DNA from: Defluviitalea phaphyphila
GTDB lineage: Bacteria; Bacillota; Clostridia; Lachnospirales; Defluviitaleaceae
Length of the DNA: 64,000 nt
Assembly: GCF_001466305.1 (NCBI RefSeq)
Contig: NZ_JWID01000001.1
Location: 124,001 to 188,000 of the forward strand
Reading direction: 5' to 3'
This document shows, piece by piece, positions 45,592 through 54,708 of this stretch. A program made the position numbers and the translations under genes. The notes below the pieces were generated by a model, which saw nothing but the letters and a program-made list of their open reading frames with translations, had not been told where the DNA came from and ran no database searches. Position 1 is the stretch's first letter; each line of letters starts with the position of its first letter.

Positions 45592-45620
45592 ATTATAATA
45601 AAGTGTTATTATTAAGTCAA
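45592..45620 (-). promoter_or_regulatory. Near-consensus promoter for the preA-like to guaD operon
   Basis: TTGACT (45615-45620) and TATAAT (45592-45597) on the minus strand are spaced by 17 bp. Initiation near 45585 would give a leader of about 100 bases that contains the hairpin at 45517-45544. Confidence 0.75.
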
Positions 45621-45631
45621 GTATAATTTTA

Positions 45632-46225
45632 CTATTTGACCAAATTATTTTTTTCCATTTCCTTTATAATTAATTCTTTACAATATTCAAAATACTTTTC
45701 AACAGAAAAAGCCTCTGAATCAATTAAATATTGAATAGTTGCTCCCTCTAACAATGAAATAATCGCACTTGCTAATAAAACTTTTTTATCTTTGTCATAA
45801 TTAGGGGCATATGTCTCAATTAATTCTTGTAACTCATTTCTCCATCCATAAAATGAATTTTTAAACTCTTCTCTAAAACTTTCATTAAATCTTGAGTGAA
45901 CCCAAAAATCTATTTCAGCGTAATCATATTTTTTTTCTTCTTTAATAAATAGTAGTTTTTGCTTAATAAATACATCTAATTGACTTTCTAATGTATCATC
46001 AGCATTTTTTCTTGCTTCTTGTCTTATCTCTCTACAACGTCTCGCTACTTCTTTTTGAGCGTCTAATAATAATTCATTTTTTGATTTATAATAATAATGT
46101 AAATTTGATTGAAAAACTTGAGCTTTTTCAGCAATACTACGCATTCTTGTACCACTTATTGTTTTTTCCTCAATTACATCAAGCGTAGCTTGTATAATTT
46201 TATTCTTTGTTGGTTCTTCTTTCAT
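45632..46225 (-). CDS. TetR-family regulator of the purine region
   Basis: A 197-residue TetR protein with its helix-turn-helix at about 8-52 (NKIIQATLDVIEEKTISGTRMRSIAEKAQVFQSNLHYYYKSKNELL) and a helical sensor domain. It sits between the adenine deaminase gene and the PreA-like operon, so it may sense a purine or degradation product and control one or both operons. An 8-base inverted repeat (TATTATAA/TTATAATA, 46271-46295) lies upstream and overlaps the end of ade; it is a weak operator candidate. AGGAGGATA precedes ATG 46225. Confidence 0.9.
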   Translation of the reverse strand: MKEEPTKNKIIQATLDVIEEKTISGTRMRSIAEKAQVFQSNLHYYYKSKNELLLDAQKEVARRCREIRQEARKNADDTLESQLDVFIKQKLLFIKEEKKYDYAEIDFWVHSRFNESFREEFKNSFYGWRNELQELIETYAPNYDKDKKVLLASAIISLLEGATIQYLIDSEAFSVEKYFEYCKELIIKEMEKNNLVK

Positions 46226-46287
46226 TATATCCTCCTATAATATCCCTTTATATTTTAAATATTTATTTACTATTATAACATCAAACA

Positions 46288-48000
46288 TTATAATAATAAA
46301 TTATCTTCTACATTTACAACTCCAAATGTTGTAAGCTTAAGTTTTGGCACCACTGGCAAACTTAGAAAAGATAAAGTCATAAAAGGGTCTATTTCTTTGT
46401 TAACACCAAGTTCATAAGCTTTCTCTTTAAGTGAATTTAATATATCGATTACAAGGTTTGCTTTCATATCACTCATTAATCCTGCTATTTTTAATGGAAG
46501 CTTATTTAATGTTCTACCATTTAAAACAATTACCATACCACCGCTCATATTTCTAAGCTCATTTACAGCTAAAACAATGTCTTCATCTTTAGCCCCTATT
46601 GCAATAATATTATGAGAATCATGAGAAATACTTGTTGCAATGGCTCCTTTTTTTAGACCATATCCTTTCACATAAGCAATTCCAATATGACCAGTATTTT
46701 TATGCCTTTCTATTACACATAACTTGAGAATATCATTTTTAGTATCTATTCCTGTCGCACATCCTTCATCTTTTGTAATAATTTCTCCAGGGATTAATCC
46801 AATTAGTGGCAAAGGAATATTATTTTTACGAATTTGCTCAATATTAAGTGGTTCTAAATGCATTGTATTAAAAACTTCTGGATATTCTTTTTCATAATAA
46901 TTTATGTTTAACTTATTATGTTCTGTTTCTTCTAATACATTTATTCCTTTCTTATAAACAGAAACAATCGAAACTTCATCTAAATCGTCTAATACAACAA
47001 AATCTGCATCAAATCCTGGAGCAATCGCTCCTTTATTTGATAAACCAAAACATCTAGCAGCATTATATGAAGCTACCTTATAAGCAAGAATTTTATCTAC
47101 TCCTTTTTTAATTGATTTTCTAATAATATAATCTATATGTCCCTGTAATAATAATTCTTCAGGATGCTTATCATCTGTAGCAAAAACACACCTTTCATAA
47201 TATTTATAACTAATAAGTGGTAAAAGAGCTTCTAGATTTTTACATGCTGTTCCCTCACGTATCATAATCCATAATCCTTTTTGGAGCTTCTCTAATGCTT
47301 CATTAAATGTCGAACACTCATGATCAGTTTTTACACCAGCAACAATATAACCATTTAAATCAATACCAGAAATAAAAGGTGCATGTCCATCTACCTGTTT
47401 ACCAGATTCTAAAGTATATTTTATTTTCTTAATTATCTCATCATCTTTTTCAATAACTCCATAATAATTCATCATTTCAGCAAGTCCTAAAACTCTTTTT
47501 TCTTTTAATAATTCATTGATATCGTTACTATTTATAATTGCACCAGATTCATCAAACTGAGTAGCAGGAACACAAGAAGGTATCATAAAGTATACATCAA
47601 GAGGAATATTTTTTGTTACATCTAACATAAAATTAATTCCTCTTTTCCCACAAACATTAGCTATTTCATGAGGATCTGTAATAATAGAAGTTGTTCCATG
47701 TTTTAAAGCAATCTGCGAAAATTCAATCGGATCTATTAAGGAACTCTCTAAATGAATATGAGAATCAATAAAACCAGGAACAATTATTTTATTTGAAAAA
47801 TCAAGCTCTCTTTCTCCTAAATAATTTCCTATACCTATAAAAATTCCATCACAAATTGCAATATCAGCTCTAATAAATTCATTTGAAAAAACATTTAAAT
47901 ATAAGGTATTTTTCAATACTAATTCTGCTTTTTTTCTACCAGCTGCTACGTCAATATATTTTTCTATGTTTATTATTTTACTCACCTCCTTCAAATGCAT
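46288..48000 (-). CDS. ade: Adenine deaminase
   Basis: A 570-residue amidohydrolase converting adenine to hypoxanthine and ammonia. Family motifs are FIDSHIHLESSLIDPIEF (metal His pair, about 76-93), GTTSIITDPHEIANVCG (about 102-118), FATDDKHPEELL (about 282) and the C-terminal ATSISHDSHNIIAIG (about 440). The start is ambiguous. ATG 48000 has no Shine-Dalgarno site, while a perfect AAGGAGGTGA lies inside the frame at codons 4-7. Homologues begin only about 12 residues before the GRKKAEL segment, pointing to a start at or just after that site (GTG 47985 or ATA 47976). It is probably the last enzyme gene of the BMP-transporter/hydroxylase operon. Confidence 0.92.
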   Translation of the reverse strand: MHLKEVSKIINIEKYIDVAAGRKKAELVLKNTLYLNVFSNEFIRADIAICDGIFIGIGNYLGERELDFSNKIIVPGFIDSHIHLESSLIDPIEFSQIALKHGTTSIITDPHEIANVCGKRGINFMLDVTKNIPLDVYFMIPSCVPATQFDESGAIINSNDINELLKEKRVLGLAEMMNYYGVIEKDDEIIKKIKYTLESGKQVDGHAPFISGIDLNGYIVAGVKTDHECSTFNEALEKLQKGLWIMIREGTACKNLEALLPLISYKYYERCVFATDDKHPEELLLQGHIDYIIRKSIKKGVDKILAYKVASYNAARCFGLSNKGAIAPGFDADFVVLDDLDEVSIVSVYKKGINVLEETEHNKLNINYYEKEYPEVFNTMHLEPLNIEQIRKNNIPLPLIGLIPGEIITKDEGCATGIDTKNDILKLCVIERHKNTGHIGIAYVKGYGLKKGAIATSISHDSHNIIAIGAKDEDIVLAVNELRNMSGGMVIVLNGRTLNKLPLKIAGLMSDMKANLVIDILNSLKEKAYELGVNKEIDPFMTLSFLSLPVVPKLKLTTFGVVNVEDNLLL

Positions 48001-48007
48001 CGATTTT

Positions 48008-48604
48008 TTATAAATTTATTTTTTCATTATAAATAAATAATAAATTTTCATAATCTTCTTTTGTATCTGCATCTAAGAGAATCCCTTTATCATTTACCTC
48101 TATTTTTTTAATGGGAATATTAGTAGAATTTATAGCATTTTTTAATCCTCCATCTCCACTATAGGAAAGAATAGAATAAATCAATGAACAATCTATTAAA
48201 ATGGGATGTCCTCCTATACTATTATAAACAGGTTTTGCCAAAAGTTCATTGCTCTCTATTAACTTTTTTATACTTTCATCTGAAAATAATGGAATATCAC
48301 ATGGTGTAAAAAGTATTTTTTCGCATCTATTTTTTAAGTATCTTAAACCTATTTTTACTGAATCAAACATTTCTGTTGTCCTATAATTTTCATTTCTAAT
48401 ACAAATAACATCTGTATCAGATAAATGAGATTCTAATTCGTTAGCTTTAAATCCAGTAACAATAACAATAGGATCAATCTTTGCTTTTTTAAAAGTCAAA
48501 ATAATTCTTTTTATAATTGACCTTTCACCAATTTTCATCATTGGTTTGAAGTCTTTCATACGAGAAGATAGACCAGCTGCAACAATTAGTCCTCCTATTT
48601 TCAT
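48008..48604 (-). CDS. mocA: MocA-like molybdenum cofactor nucleotidyltransferase
   Basis: A 198-residue NTP-transferase of the MobA/MocA type. The nucleotide-binding start GGLIVAAGLSSRMKDFKPMMKIG (residues 3-25) is complete, followed by PIVIVTGFKANELESHL and TPCDIPLFSDESI near 100, and SIGGHPILID near 130. MocA makes molybdopterin cytosine dinucleotide, the cofactor form used by hydroxylases of the xanthine dehydrogenase family. Placement directly after the XdhD-like gene, as in E. coli, supports this role. AAAGGTGA precedes ATG 48604. Confidence 0.9.
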   Translation of the reverse strand: MKIGGLIVAAGLSSRMKDFKPMMKIGERSIIKRIILTFKKAKIDPIVIVTGFKANELESHLSDTDVICIRNENYRTTEMFDSVKIGLRYLKNRCEKILFTPCDIPLFSDESIKKLIESNELLAKPVYNSIGGHPILIDCSLIYSILSYSGDGGLKNAINSTNIPIKKIEVNDKGILLDADTKEDYENLLFIYNEKINL

Positions 48605-48622
48605 AATATCACCTTTTTAATA

Positions 48623-51181
48623 TCATAATCGATATGCCGTATTATTCATTGGCAATAATGTTCTAAAAATACCATCACGTTTATAGTATGCTAATTGAAT
48701 AGCTGGTGCCGTAGGTATTAATGGAATTTCACCAACACCTTTTGCTCCATAAGCAAGCTCTACATTATTCTTTTCTACTATTATAGTTTCTATTTCTGGA
48801 ATATCTGTAGAACGCCAAAGTCCTAGATTACCATATGTAGCTTGTGGTTTCCCATTTATCATTTTCATATCTTCTGTTAAAGCATATCCAAGCCCCATAA
48901 CTACTCCACCTTCAATCTGTCCTTCAACATTTGTAGGATTAATTGCTTTACCAACATCATGAGCTGCCACAACTTTTTTTACTTTTCCATCGTCATCTAA
49001 AATTACCACTTGAGTAGCATATCCATAGGCAATATGACTTACAGGATTCTTTTTATCAGAACCCATAGGGTCAGTAATTGCTGTAAATTCATCATAATAT
49101 TCTTTTCCTTCTAATTCTTCTAATGAAGCATTTTTCAAATCTTCTTTTAATTTTAACGAAACTCTCCTTGTTGCTTCTCCAGTAATAAGAGTTTGTCTTG
49201 AAGCCGTACTTGTCCCAGAATCAGGAGTAATATCTGTATCTGGCTTTTCTACTATTACATCATTAATATTAATTCCTGCTGTCTCACAACATATAGCTCG
49301 CATTGTTGAAGCAATCCCTTGCCCCATACATGCTGCACTAGTTCTAAGACTTACCTTGCCATTTACAATTTTAAGTTTAACTCTTCCCGTATCAGGTATT
49401 CCAACCCCTACTCCTGTATTTTTAATTGCACAAGCAATACCAGCATTTTTCTCATTACTATAATATATTTCTTTTACAGCTTCTAATGTTTCTACCATAG
49501 CTGTCCCTTCATCTGCTATTTGTCCATTGGGCAATTCCTGGCCTGGACGAATTGCATTTAAATGTCGTATTTCATAGTAATCTAATCCTACTTTTTCTGC
49601 TAACATATTAATATTACATTCTGTAACAAAAATTGTCTGAGGAACACCAAATCCACGAAATGCCCCAGAAGGTACATTATTGGTATATACTGCTTTCCCT
49701 ACAATATCTATATTTTGATAATTATAAGGTCCTGCTGCATGAGTACACGCTCTTTGTAATACTGGCCCTCCAAGAGATGCATAAGCTCCTGTATCTGCTA
49801 TTAATCTTAATTTCATAGCAGTTAATCTTCCTTTTTCATCACAACCAGTAGTAATTTCTATATCCATAGGATGTCTTTTAGGATGTACCATTAAACTTTC
49901 ATTTCTTGTTAATGTAACTTTTACAGGTCTTTTGCATAAATATGCTAATAAAGCTGCATGATGCTGAACACTCATATCTTCTTTCCCACCAAAGCCTCCA
50001 CCTACATAAGCACTTTTTATATGGAGTTTTTCAGGTGGTATTCCGAGTAATCTTTGTATTTCTCTATGTTCATCATAAACTGATTGTCCTCCAGTATATA
50101 CTATAAGTTCATCTCCTTTTGGTATAGCTAAAGCACTTTCTGTTTCTAAAAAAGCATGTTCTTGTGGTGGCGTATGATATGTGTTAGTAACTACATAAGC
50201 TGAATTTTTTAATGCTGTATCAACATCGCCACGTTTTATTCTTTCAGTTCTATATATATTACCACTTGGATGAATCTTATAATCTTTAATCTCCATAGCT
50301 TCCTTTGCAGAAAATACTGGTTTTCGTTCTTCATAGTCAACTTCTATTAAATCTTTTATTTCTTCTAGTGCTTTTTTAGACTTTGCAGCAACTAATGCAA
50401 TAGCATCTCCACAATACCTAGTTTCTTCACCTACTTTAATTAATGCAGGCCAGTCGTAAGTTATATGTCCAATAAACCTTTCTCCTGGAATATCTTCTGC
50501 TAAAACTATTTTTATTAATTCTGGATGTTTAAGAGCTTTATCAATATTAATTCCCTTTATTAATGCTCTTGGATATTTAGAACGAAGAGCACTACCATAT
50601 ACCATTCCTGGTACCTTTAAGTCATCAACAAATTTACTACGGCCAAGAATTTTATCTATTGCATCTGGTCTAATACTTCTTTCTCCAACTTTACCTTTAC
50701 CTTCCTCTATAATAGGTTCTTCTTCTCCTCTAAAACATTTTGCTGCTAAATTAATTGCTTCAATAATTTTTTTATATCCAGTGCACCTACAAATATTGCC
50801 TTTAATAGCATTTTTAATATCTTTTTTAGTAGGATAAAGATTACGGTCTAATAAAAATTTTGCACTAATTACCATACCAGGAATACAAAATCCACATTGT
50901 ACTGCTCCAGCTTTTGAAAAAGCATAACTATATACCTGTTTTTCTTTAGAAGAGAGTCCTTCAACAGTAGTAATCTTTTTACCTTGAACTTTTTTCGTTG
51001 TAAGTCGGCAAGCTGGGATTTTTTTGCCATCTAATAGAATTGTGCAACTACCACAAACTCCTTCATCACAACCTTTTTTAACTGATGTTATATCTAAATC
51101 ATCTCTTAAAAAATCTAATAATTTTTTATCTTCATTTGAGGTAACTTCTTTATTATTTACAATGAATTTATACATAACCAT
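48623..51181 (-). CDS. xdhD: XdhD-like selenium-dependent xanthine/purine dehydrogenase (2Fe-2S + Mo fusion)
   Basis: An 852-residue fusion. An N-terminal 2Fe-2S ferredoxin (CDEGVCGSCTILLDGKKIPAC, about 38-60) is followed by the second 2Fe-2S helical domain (CGFCIPGM ... CRCTGY, 98-140), then the molybdenum-binding domains with AYVGGGFGGKEDMS near 395 and the active-site glutamate in YGAKGVGEIPLIP near 810. The layout is that of XdhD/selenium-dependent xanthine dehydrogenases, which carry no FAD domain and need a separate flavin subunit (51201-52046). No in-frame TGA is required, so selenium would be in the cofactor, not as selenocysteine. ATG 51181 has AGGAG 5 bases upstream. Confidence 0.92.
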   Translation of the reverse strand: MVMYKFIVNNKEVTSNEDKKLLDFLRDDLDITSVKKGCDEGVCGSCTILLDGKKIPACRLTTKKVQGKKITTVEGLSSKEKQVYSYAFSKAGAVQCGFCIPGMVISAKFLLDRNLYPTKKDIKNAIKGNICRCTGYKKIIEAINLAAKCFRGEEEPIIEEGKGKVGERSIRPDAIDKILGRSKFVDDLKVPGMVYGSALRSKYPRALIKGINIDKALKHPELIKIVLAEDIPGERFIGHITYDWPALIKVGEETRYCGDAIALVAAKSKKALEEIKDLIEVDYEERKPVFSAKEAMEIKDYKIHPSGNIYRTERIKRGDVDTALKNSAYVVTNTYHTPPQEHAFLETESALAIPKGDELIVYTGGQSVYDEHREIQRLLGIPPEKLHIKSAYVGGGFGGKEDMSVQHHAALLAYLCKRPVKVTLTRNESLMVHPKRHPMDIEITTGCDEKGRLTAMKLRLIADTGAYASLGGPVLQRACTHAAGPYNYQNIDIVGKAVYTNNVPSGAFRGFGVPQTIFVTECNINMLAEKVGLDYYEIRHLNAIRPGQELPNGQIADEGTAMVETLEAVKEIYYSNEKNAGIACAIKNTGVGVGIPDTGRVKLKIVNGKVSLRTSAACMGQGIASTMRAICCETAGININDVIVEKPDTDITPDSGTSTASRQTLITGEATRRVSLKLKEDLKNASLEELEGKEYYDEFTAITDPMGSDKKNPVSHIAYGYATQVVILDDDGKVKKVVAAHDVGKAINPTNVEGQIEGGVVMGLGYALTEDMKMINGKPQATYGNLGLWRSTDIPEIETIIVEKNNVELAYGAKGVGEIPLIPTAPAIQLAYYKRDGIFRTLLPMNNTAYRL

Positions 51182-51200
51182 CCATTCTCCTATCTTTAAA

Positions 51201-52046
51201 TTAATTTTTATAAGTAATAAAATCATTTAATAAATTAAGGCATGCTTTTTTTCTATATTTTGCTGTTGAACGTTGGTCATCAATAGGAATAATAAGCTTA
51301 TCATAAAAATTAATTACTGCCTCTTTCTTTTCTTCTATATCACTTATTTTGGTACCAATTAATATTTTTTCTCCTTCCCTACTTCTTAAAGCAGTTGGTC
51401 CAACAGCGCCAAAAGCCATTTTTACATCCTTAATTATATTGTTTTCTATTTTCATAAGTCCTACAAAAGAAAGTTTTGAAATAGCTGATGATTTTCTCCC
51501 TCCTACTTTTTTATAATAGGAATAAGTCATATTTTTATAAGATTCTTTATCTATTTCAATAGCTATAACCATTTCATTTTTTTCTAAAGCAATTTTTCTT
51601 ACTCCTAAAATAAAATCACAAATAGGCACACGTGTTATGTATAAATTACCATCTTTATTTATAAATGCTTTTACTATAATTGCATCCATAGCATATAAAA
51701 CTGGAAGAGTATCTCCAGCTGGAGAGGCATTACATATATTTCCACCTATAGAAGCTATATTTCGTATAGCAGGAGAAGCTATATGTTTAATAGCTTCTCG
51801 AAGAACTTCAGGAATTATTTCATTATCAATCATTTCTTTATATACACATCCAGCTCCAATATAAATCTTATTACTATCTTCTTTTATTTCTTTTAATTCT
51901 TCTATTTGATTTATAAAAATCATATTTTGAGCAAATTTTTTGGTAACCATTAAATCAGAACCACCACAAATAAGCATATGTTCTTCTTCCATACTTAATA
52001 TTTCTAATACTTCATTAATCGTTTTGGGATAGTATCCTTTTACCAC
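51201..52046 (-). CDS. FAD-binding subunit of the molybdenum hydroxylases (YgfM/XdhB/CoxM-like)
   Basis: A 281-residue flavin subunit of the CO dehydrogenase medium chain family. The FAD-binding motifs are LICGGSDLMVTKKFAQN near 25-41 and IASIGGNICNASPAGDTLPVLYA near 98-120, and the C-terminal domain contains KKVGGRKSSAISKLSFVG. It transfers electrons from the 2Fe-2S centres to NAD or another acceptor. It lies between the small Fe-S gene and the XdhD-like gene and is the only FAD subunit in the window. GTG 52046 is the start, with AAAGGAGGGG upstream and a 7-base overlap with the preceding gene. Confidence 0.92.
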   Translation of the reverse strand: MVKGYYPKTINEVLEILSMEEEHMLICGGSDLMVTKKFAQNMIFINQIEELKEIKEDSNKIYIGAGCVYKEMIDNEIIPEVLREAIKHIASPAIRNIASIGGNICNASPAGDTLPVLYAMDAIIVKAFINKDGNLYITRVPICDFILGVRKIALEKNEMVIAIEIDKESYKNMTYSYYKKVGGRKSSAISKLSFVGLMKIENNIIKDVKMAFGAVGPTALRSREGEKILIGTKISDIEEKKEAVINFYDKLIIPIDDQRSTAKYRKKACLNLLNDFITYKN

Positions 52047-52507
52047 AGACCTTTCCCCTCCTTTGAAGCTATCATTATAGCATCTACTATCATATTATAT
52101 CCTGTACAACGACATAAATTTCCTGAAATTGCTTCCCTTATATCTTCATATGTAGGTCTTGATTTTTTAGAAAGTAGTGCATGAGCTGCTAAAATCATTC
52201 CCGGTGTACAAAAACCACATTGTACTGCTCCAGCTTTTGCAAACGCTTTCTCTAATACTTTATATTGTTCTGTTTCTCTAAAACCCTCTATTGTCACAAC
52301 TGTCTTCCCTTTTATAGAACCAATAGCTGTAATGCAAGATGTTACAAGATCTCCATCAATAAGTACTGAACAAGCTCCACATTCTCCCTCTCCACATCCT
52401 TCTTTAGTTCCTGTTAAATTAAATTCATTTCTTAAAACATCCAACAGTCTTGTTGTCGCATCACTATTAGTCGAAACTAAATTTCCATTTAAAATAAATT
52501 CTATCAT
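52040..52507 (-). CDS. 2Fe-2S subunit of the three-part molybdenum hydroxylase
   Basis: A 155-residue small subunit with both 2Fe-2S binding sets: CGEGECGACSVLIDGDLVTSC at about 38-58 and CGFCTPGM ... CRCTGYN at about 97-138. It links the molybdenum subunit encoded upstream to the FAD subunit encoded downstream. The start ATG 52507 has no adjacent Shine-Dalgarno site. The only good one (AAAGGTGG) is separated from it by a perfect 28-bp palindrome at 52516-52543, so initiation may depend on RNA structure. Confidence 0.93.
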   Translation of the reverse strand: MIEFILNGNLVSTNSDATTRLLDVLRNEFNLTGTKEGCGEGECGACSVLIDGDLVTSCITAIGSIKGKTVVTIEGFRETEQYKVLEKAFAKAGAVQCGFCTPGMILAAHALLSKKSRPTYEDIREAISGNLCRCTGYNMIVDAIMIASKEGKGLW

Positions 52508-52515
52508 TTTTTATG

Positions 52516-52543
52516 ACATGAACTTCTTTAAAGAAGTTCATGT
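52516..52543 (-). other. Perfect 28-bp palindrome between Shine-Dalgarno site and start codon
   Basis: ACATGAACTTCTTT is followed immediately by its exact complement. On the minus strand the order is AAAGGTGG, hairpin, eight bases, ATG of the Fe-S subunit. No T run follows, so it is not a terminator. It may fold so as to bring the ribosome site nearer the ATG, or stabilise the transcript. Confidence 0.7.
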
Positions 52544-52565
52544 GCCGTTTCACCACCTTTATCAT

Positions 52566-54665
52566 TTAAAGTTTTTCCATTAGTTTTTCAGGAGTTAACG
52601 GAATTTCCGTAATATTTTTATTAATTGCATTTTCCACTGCAGCCACATAAGCTGGGGCTACTCCCACAAGAGGAAGCTCTCCTGCCCCTTTTGCTCCAAA
52701 TGGTCCTCCTTCATATGGATTATCAATCAATTCAATATTAAAAGGTATGGTATCCTTAGCCGTAGGAATCATATAATCTGTCATATTGGCTTGATAAATT
52801 TGACCATTTTTATTTTCCATTTTTTCCATAGAAGCATATCCAATACCTTGAAGCATTCCTCCTTGTAACTGTCCCATAATAATATTTTTATCAATCGCCT
52901 TACCAACATCAAATATTCCCCAAACTCCAAGTAATTTTGTTGTTGCTAAAAGCATATCTACTTCAACTTCAACAACATTTAATCCATAAGAATAAGCTGG
53001 ATAAGCATCTCCTTGAAACTTTTCAATATCCCAAGGTATCAAATCAATATGTTTATAATGTTCAATAATCGTCAAAGGTTCATGAGGTTTCCATTGTTCT
53101 TTCATTTTTTTTGCTGCTCGTTCTAATAATTTCCCTACAATCATGATAGATCTTGATGCAACTGTTGGACCAGAATTAGGAACTTTATCTGTATCTGGAT
53201 TGTTAATATAAACTTTCTCTAAAGGTATTCCCAAAGTATTAGCCACAATTTTGCTAAATGTAGTATGCAATCCTTGACCCATATCTGTATTACTAACAAA
53301 TATTTCTACTGTATCATCTTCATTCTTTACTAATTTTGCTATAGATTTTATATAATCTCTTTCAGCTGAACCCGTAAATCCACAACCATGTAGAAATAAT
53401 GACATGCCTATTCCTCTTCTATATCTCCCAGTTTGAGGTTTGGAATATTTTTTATATTTTTTAGAATATCCAGATATTTTTTCTGCCTTGTCAATCATTT
53501 CATCAAGTGGTACATGGTAATGATATTTTCCATTTGTTGCTGTGGTATCTCCTTTTTTAGCAATATATTTTTTCTTAAATTCTAATGGATTCAATCCTAA
53601 TTTTTCCCCTATATGATTCATTAACATTTCTATGGCAAAAAATGTTTGTGGTGCTCCAAATCCTCTATATGCCCCATTTGGTACAGTATTAGTTTTCATA
53701 GCTGCACCTGATACATATAAATTTTCTATCTTATATACACCTATTGCGGCAATTAATGCTCTTTGTAACACTACTCCAGATAATCCCAAATAGGCTCCAG
53801 CATTAGTCCTTATATCTGCTTCTATAGCAGTAATTTCTTTTTTATTATTAAGAGCAACTCTATACTTTAATCGTGCTGGATGACGTTTTGGAGTAACAAG
53901 CATATCTTCTTTTCTATCAAGAATTAATGCAACAGGACGTTTTACTTTTTTTGCTGCAACAGCAACTTGACAACCTATCATTGAAGGATAATCTTCTTTT
54001 CCTCCAAATCCACCACCAGTAACATTTTGAATAACTTGCACATGTTTATCATCCATACCCATAGTTAACATAACTGCTTCTTTAACATAATAAGGACATT
54101 GCATTGAACCATAAATTGTAATTTTATTATTTTCATATATCCCGATTACTCCTTGAGGTTCTATATAAGCCTGTTCTTGATAACCTGTTATAAATGTTTC
54201 TTCTAAAATTTCATCAGCATTTTGAAAAGCTTTTTTATAATCCCCTTTTTCATAATGATATGATACAAGTTTTTCATAAGCTTCTTCTATAGTAAAAACT
54301 GGTTCTTCTTCTTCGTAAGTAATCTTAATTTTTTCTGATAATTCTTCTATTTTTCTTTTATCTGGCCCTACAATCATCATGATTGCTTCACCCATATATT
54401 CGATATTCCCTTCAGAAAAAATAGGTTGTTCACTTTCAACTATTTTTAAAGCATTTTTCCCTGGAATATCTTTAGCATCTATAATATAATAATTATCTGG
54501 TATATTAGGTAAACTAATTTCTTTTATCTTTCCTTTAGCAATCGTAGAACGAATTACTTTAGCATAAAACATTCCTTCGAATTTCATATCTGCTACATAT
54601 ATAGCACGACCAGAGGTTTTTATTTCATGGTCTTTTTTCTTAACAGATATACTAATATCTTTCAT
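52566..54665 (-). CDS. xdhA: Molybdenum-binding subunit of xanthine dehydrogenase-type hydroxylase
   Basis: A 699-residue large subunit carrying the molybdopterin domains. Residues 1-110 form the ald_Xan_dh N-terminal domain (SGRAIYVADMKFEGMFYAKVIRS). GGGFGGKEDYPSMIG lies near 215, GAYRGFGAPQTFFAIEML near 325, and the catalytic glutamate in GAKGAGELPLVGVAPAYVA near 660. It forms an LMS hydroxylase with the Fe-S (52040) and FAD (51201) subunits, probably oxidising xanthine, hypoxanthine or a related azaheterocycle. AAGGTGGTGA lies 12 bases before ATG 54665, a long spacing. A 44-base gap separates it from the permease gene upstream, with no terminator. Confidence 0.92.
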   Translation of the reverse strand: MKDISISVKKKDHEIKTSGRAIYVADMKFEGMFYAKVIRSTIAKGKIKEISLPNIPDNYYIIDAKDIPGKNALKIVESEQPIFSEGNIEYMGEAIMMIVGPDKRKIEELSEKIKITYEEEEPVFTIEEAYEKLVSYHYEKGDYKKAFQNADEILEETFITGYQEQAYIEPQGVIGIYENNKITIYGSMQCPYYVKEAVMLTMGMDDKHVQVIQNVTGGGFGGKEDYPSMIGCQVAVAAKKVKRPVALILDRKEDMLVTPKRHPARLKYRVALNNKKEITAIEADIRTNAGAYLGLSGVVLQRALIAAIGVYKIENLYVSGAAMKTNTVPNGAYRGFGAPQTFFAIEMLMNHIGEKLGLNPLEFKKKYIAKKGDTTATNGKYHYHVPLDEMIDKAEKISGYSKKYKKYSKPQTGRYRRGIGMSLFLHGCGFTGSAERDYIKSIAKLVKNEDDTVEIFVSNTDMGQGLHTTFSKIVANTLGIPLEKVYINNPDTDKVPNSGPTVASRSIMIVGKLLERAAKKMKEQWKPHEPLTIIEHYKHIDLIPWDIEKFQGDAYPAYSYGLNVVEVEVDMLLATTKLLGVWGIFDVGKAIDKNIIMGQLQGGMLQGIGYASMEKMENKNGQIYQANMTDYMIPTAKDTIPFNIELIDNPYEGGPFGAKGAGELPLVGVAPAYVAAVENAINKNITEIPLTPEKLMEKL

Positions 54666-54708
54666 TTAATGAGCTCACCACCTTATATTTTCTCAAATAT
54701 TCTACTTA

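Noticed and set aside
48623-51181. Selenocysteine-encoding TGA in the selenium-dependent dehydrogenase
   Set aside because: The frame is fully open with all cluster and cofactor motifs. Selenium in these enzymes is in the cofactor.
52516-52543. Palindrome as a terminator in the hydroxylase operon
   Set aside because: No T run follows on the minus strand and the downstream subunits are needed with the upstream one.
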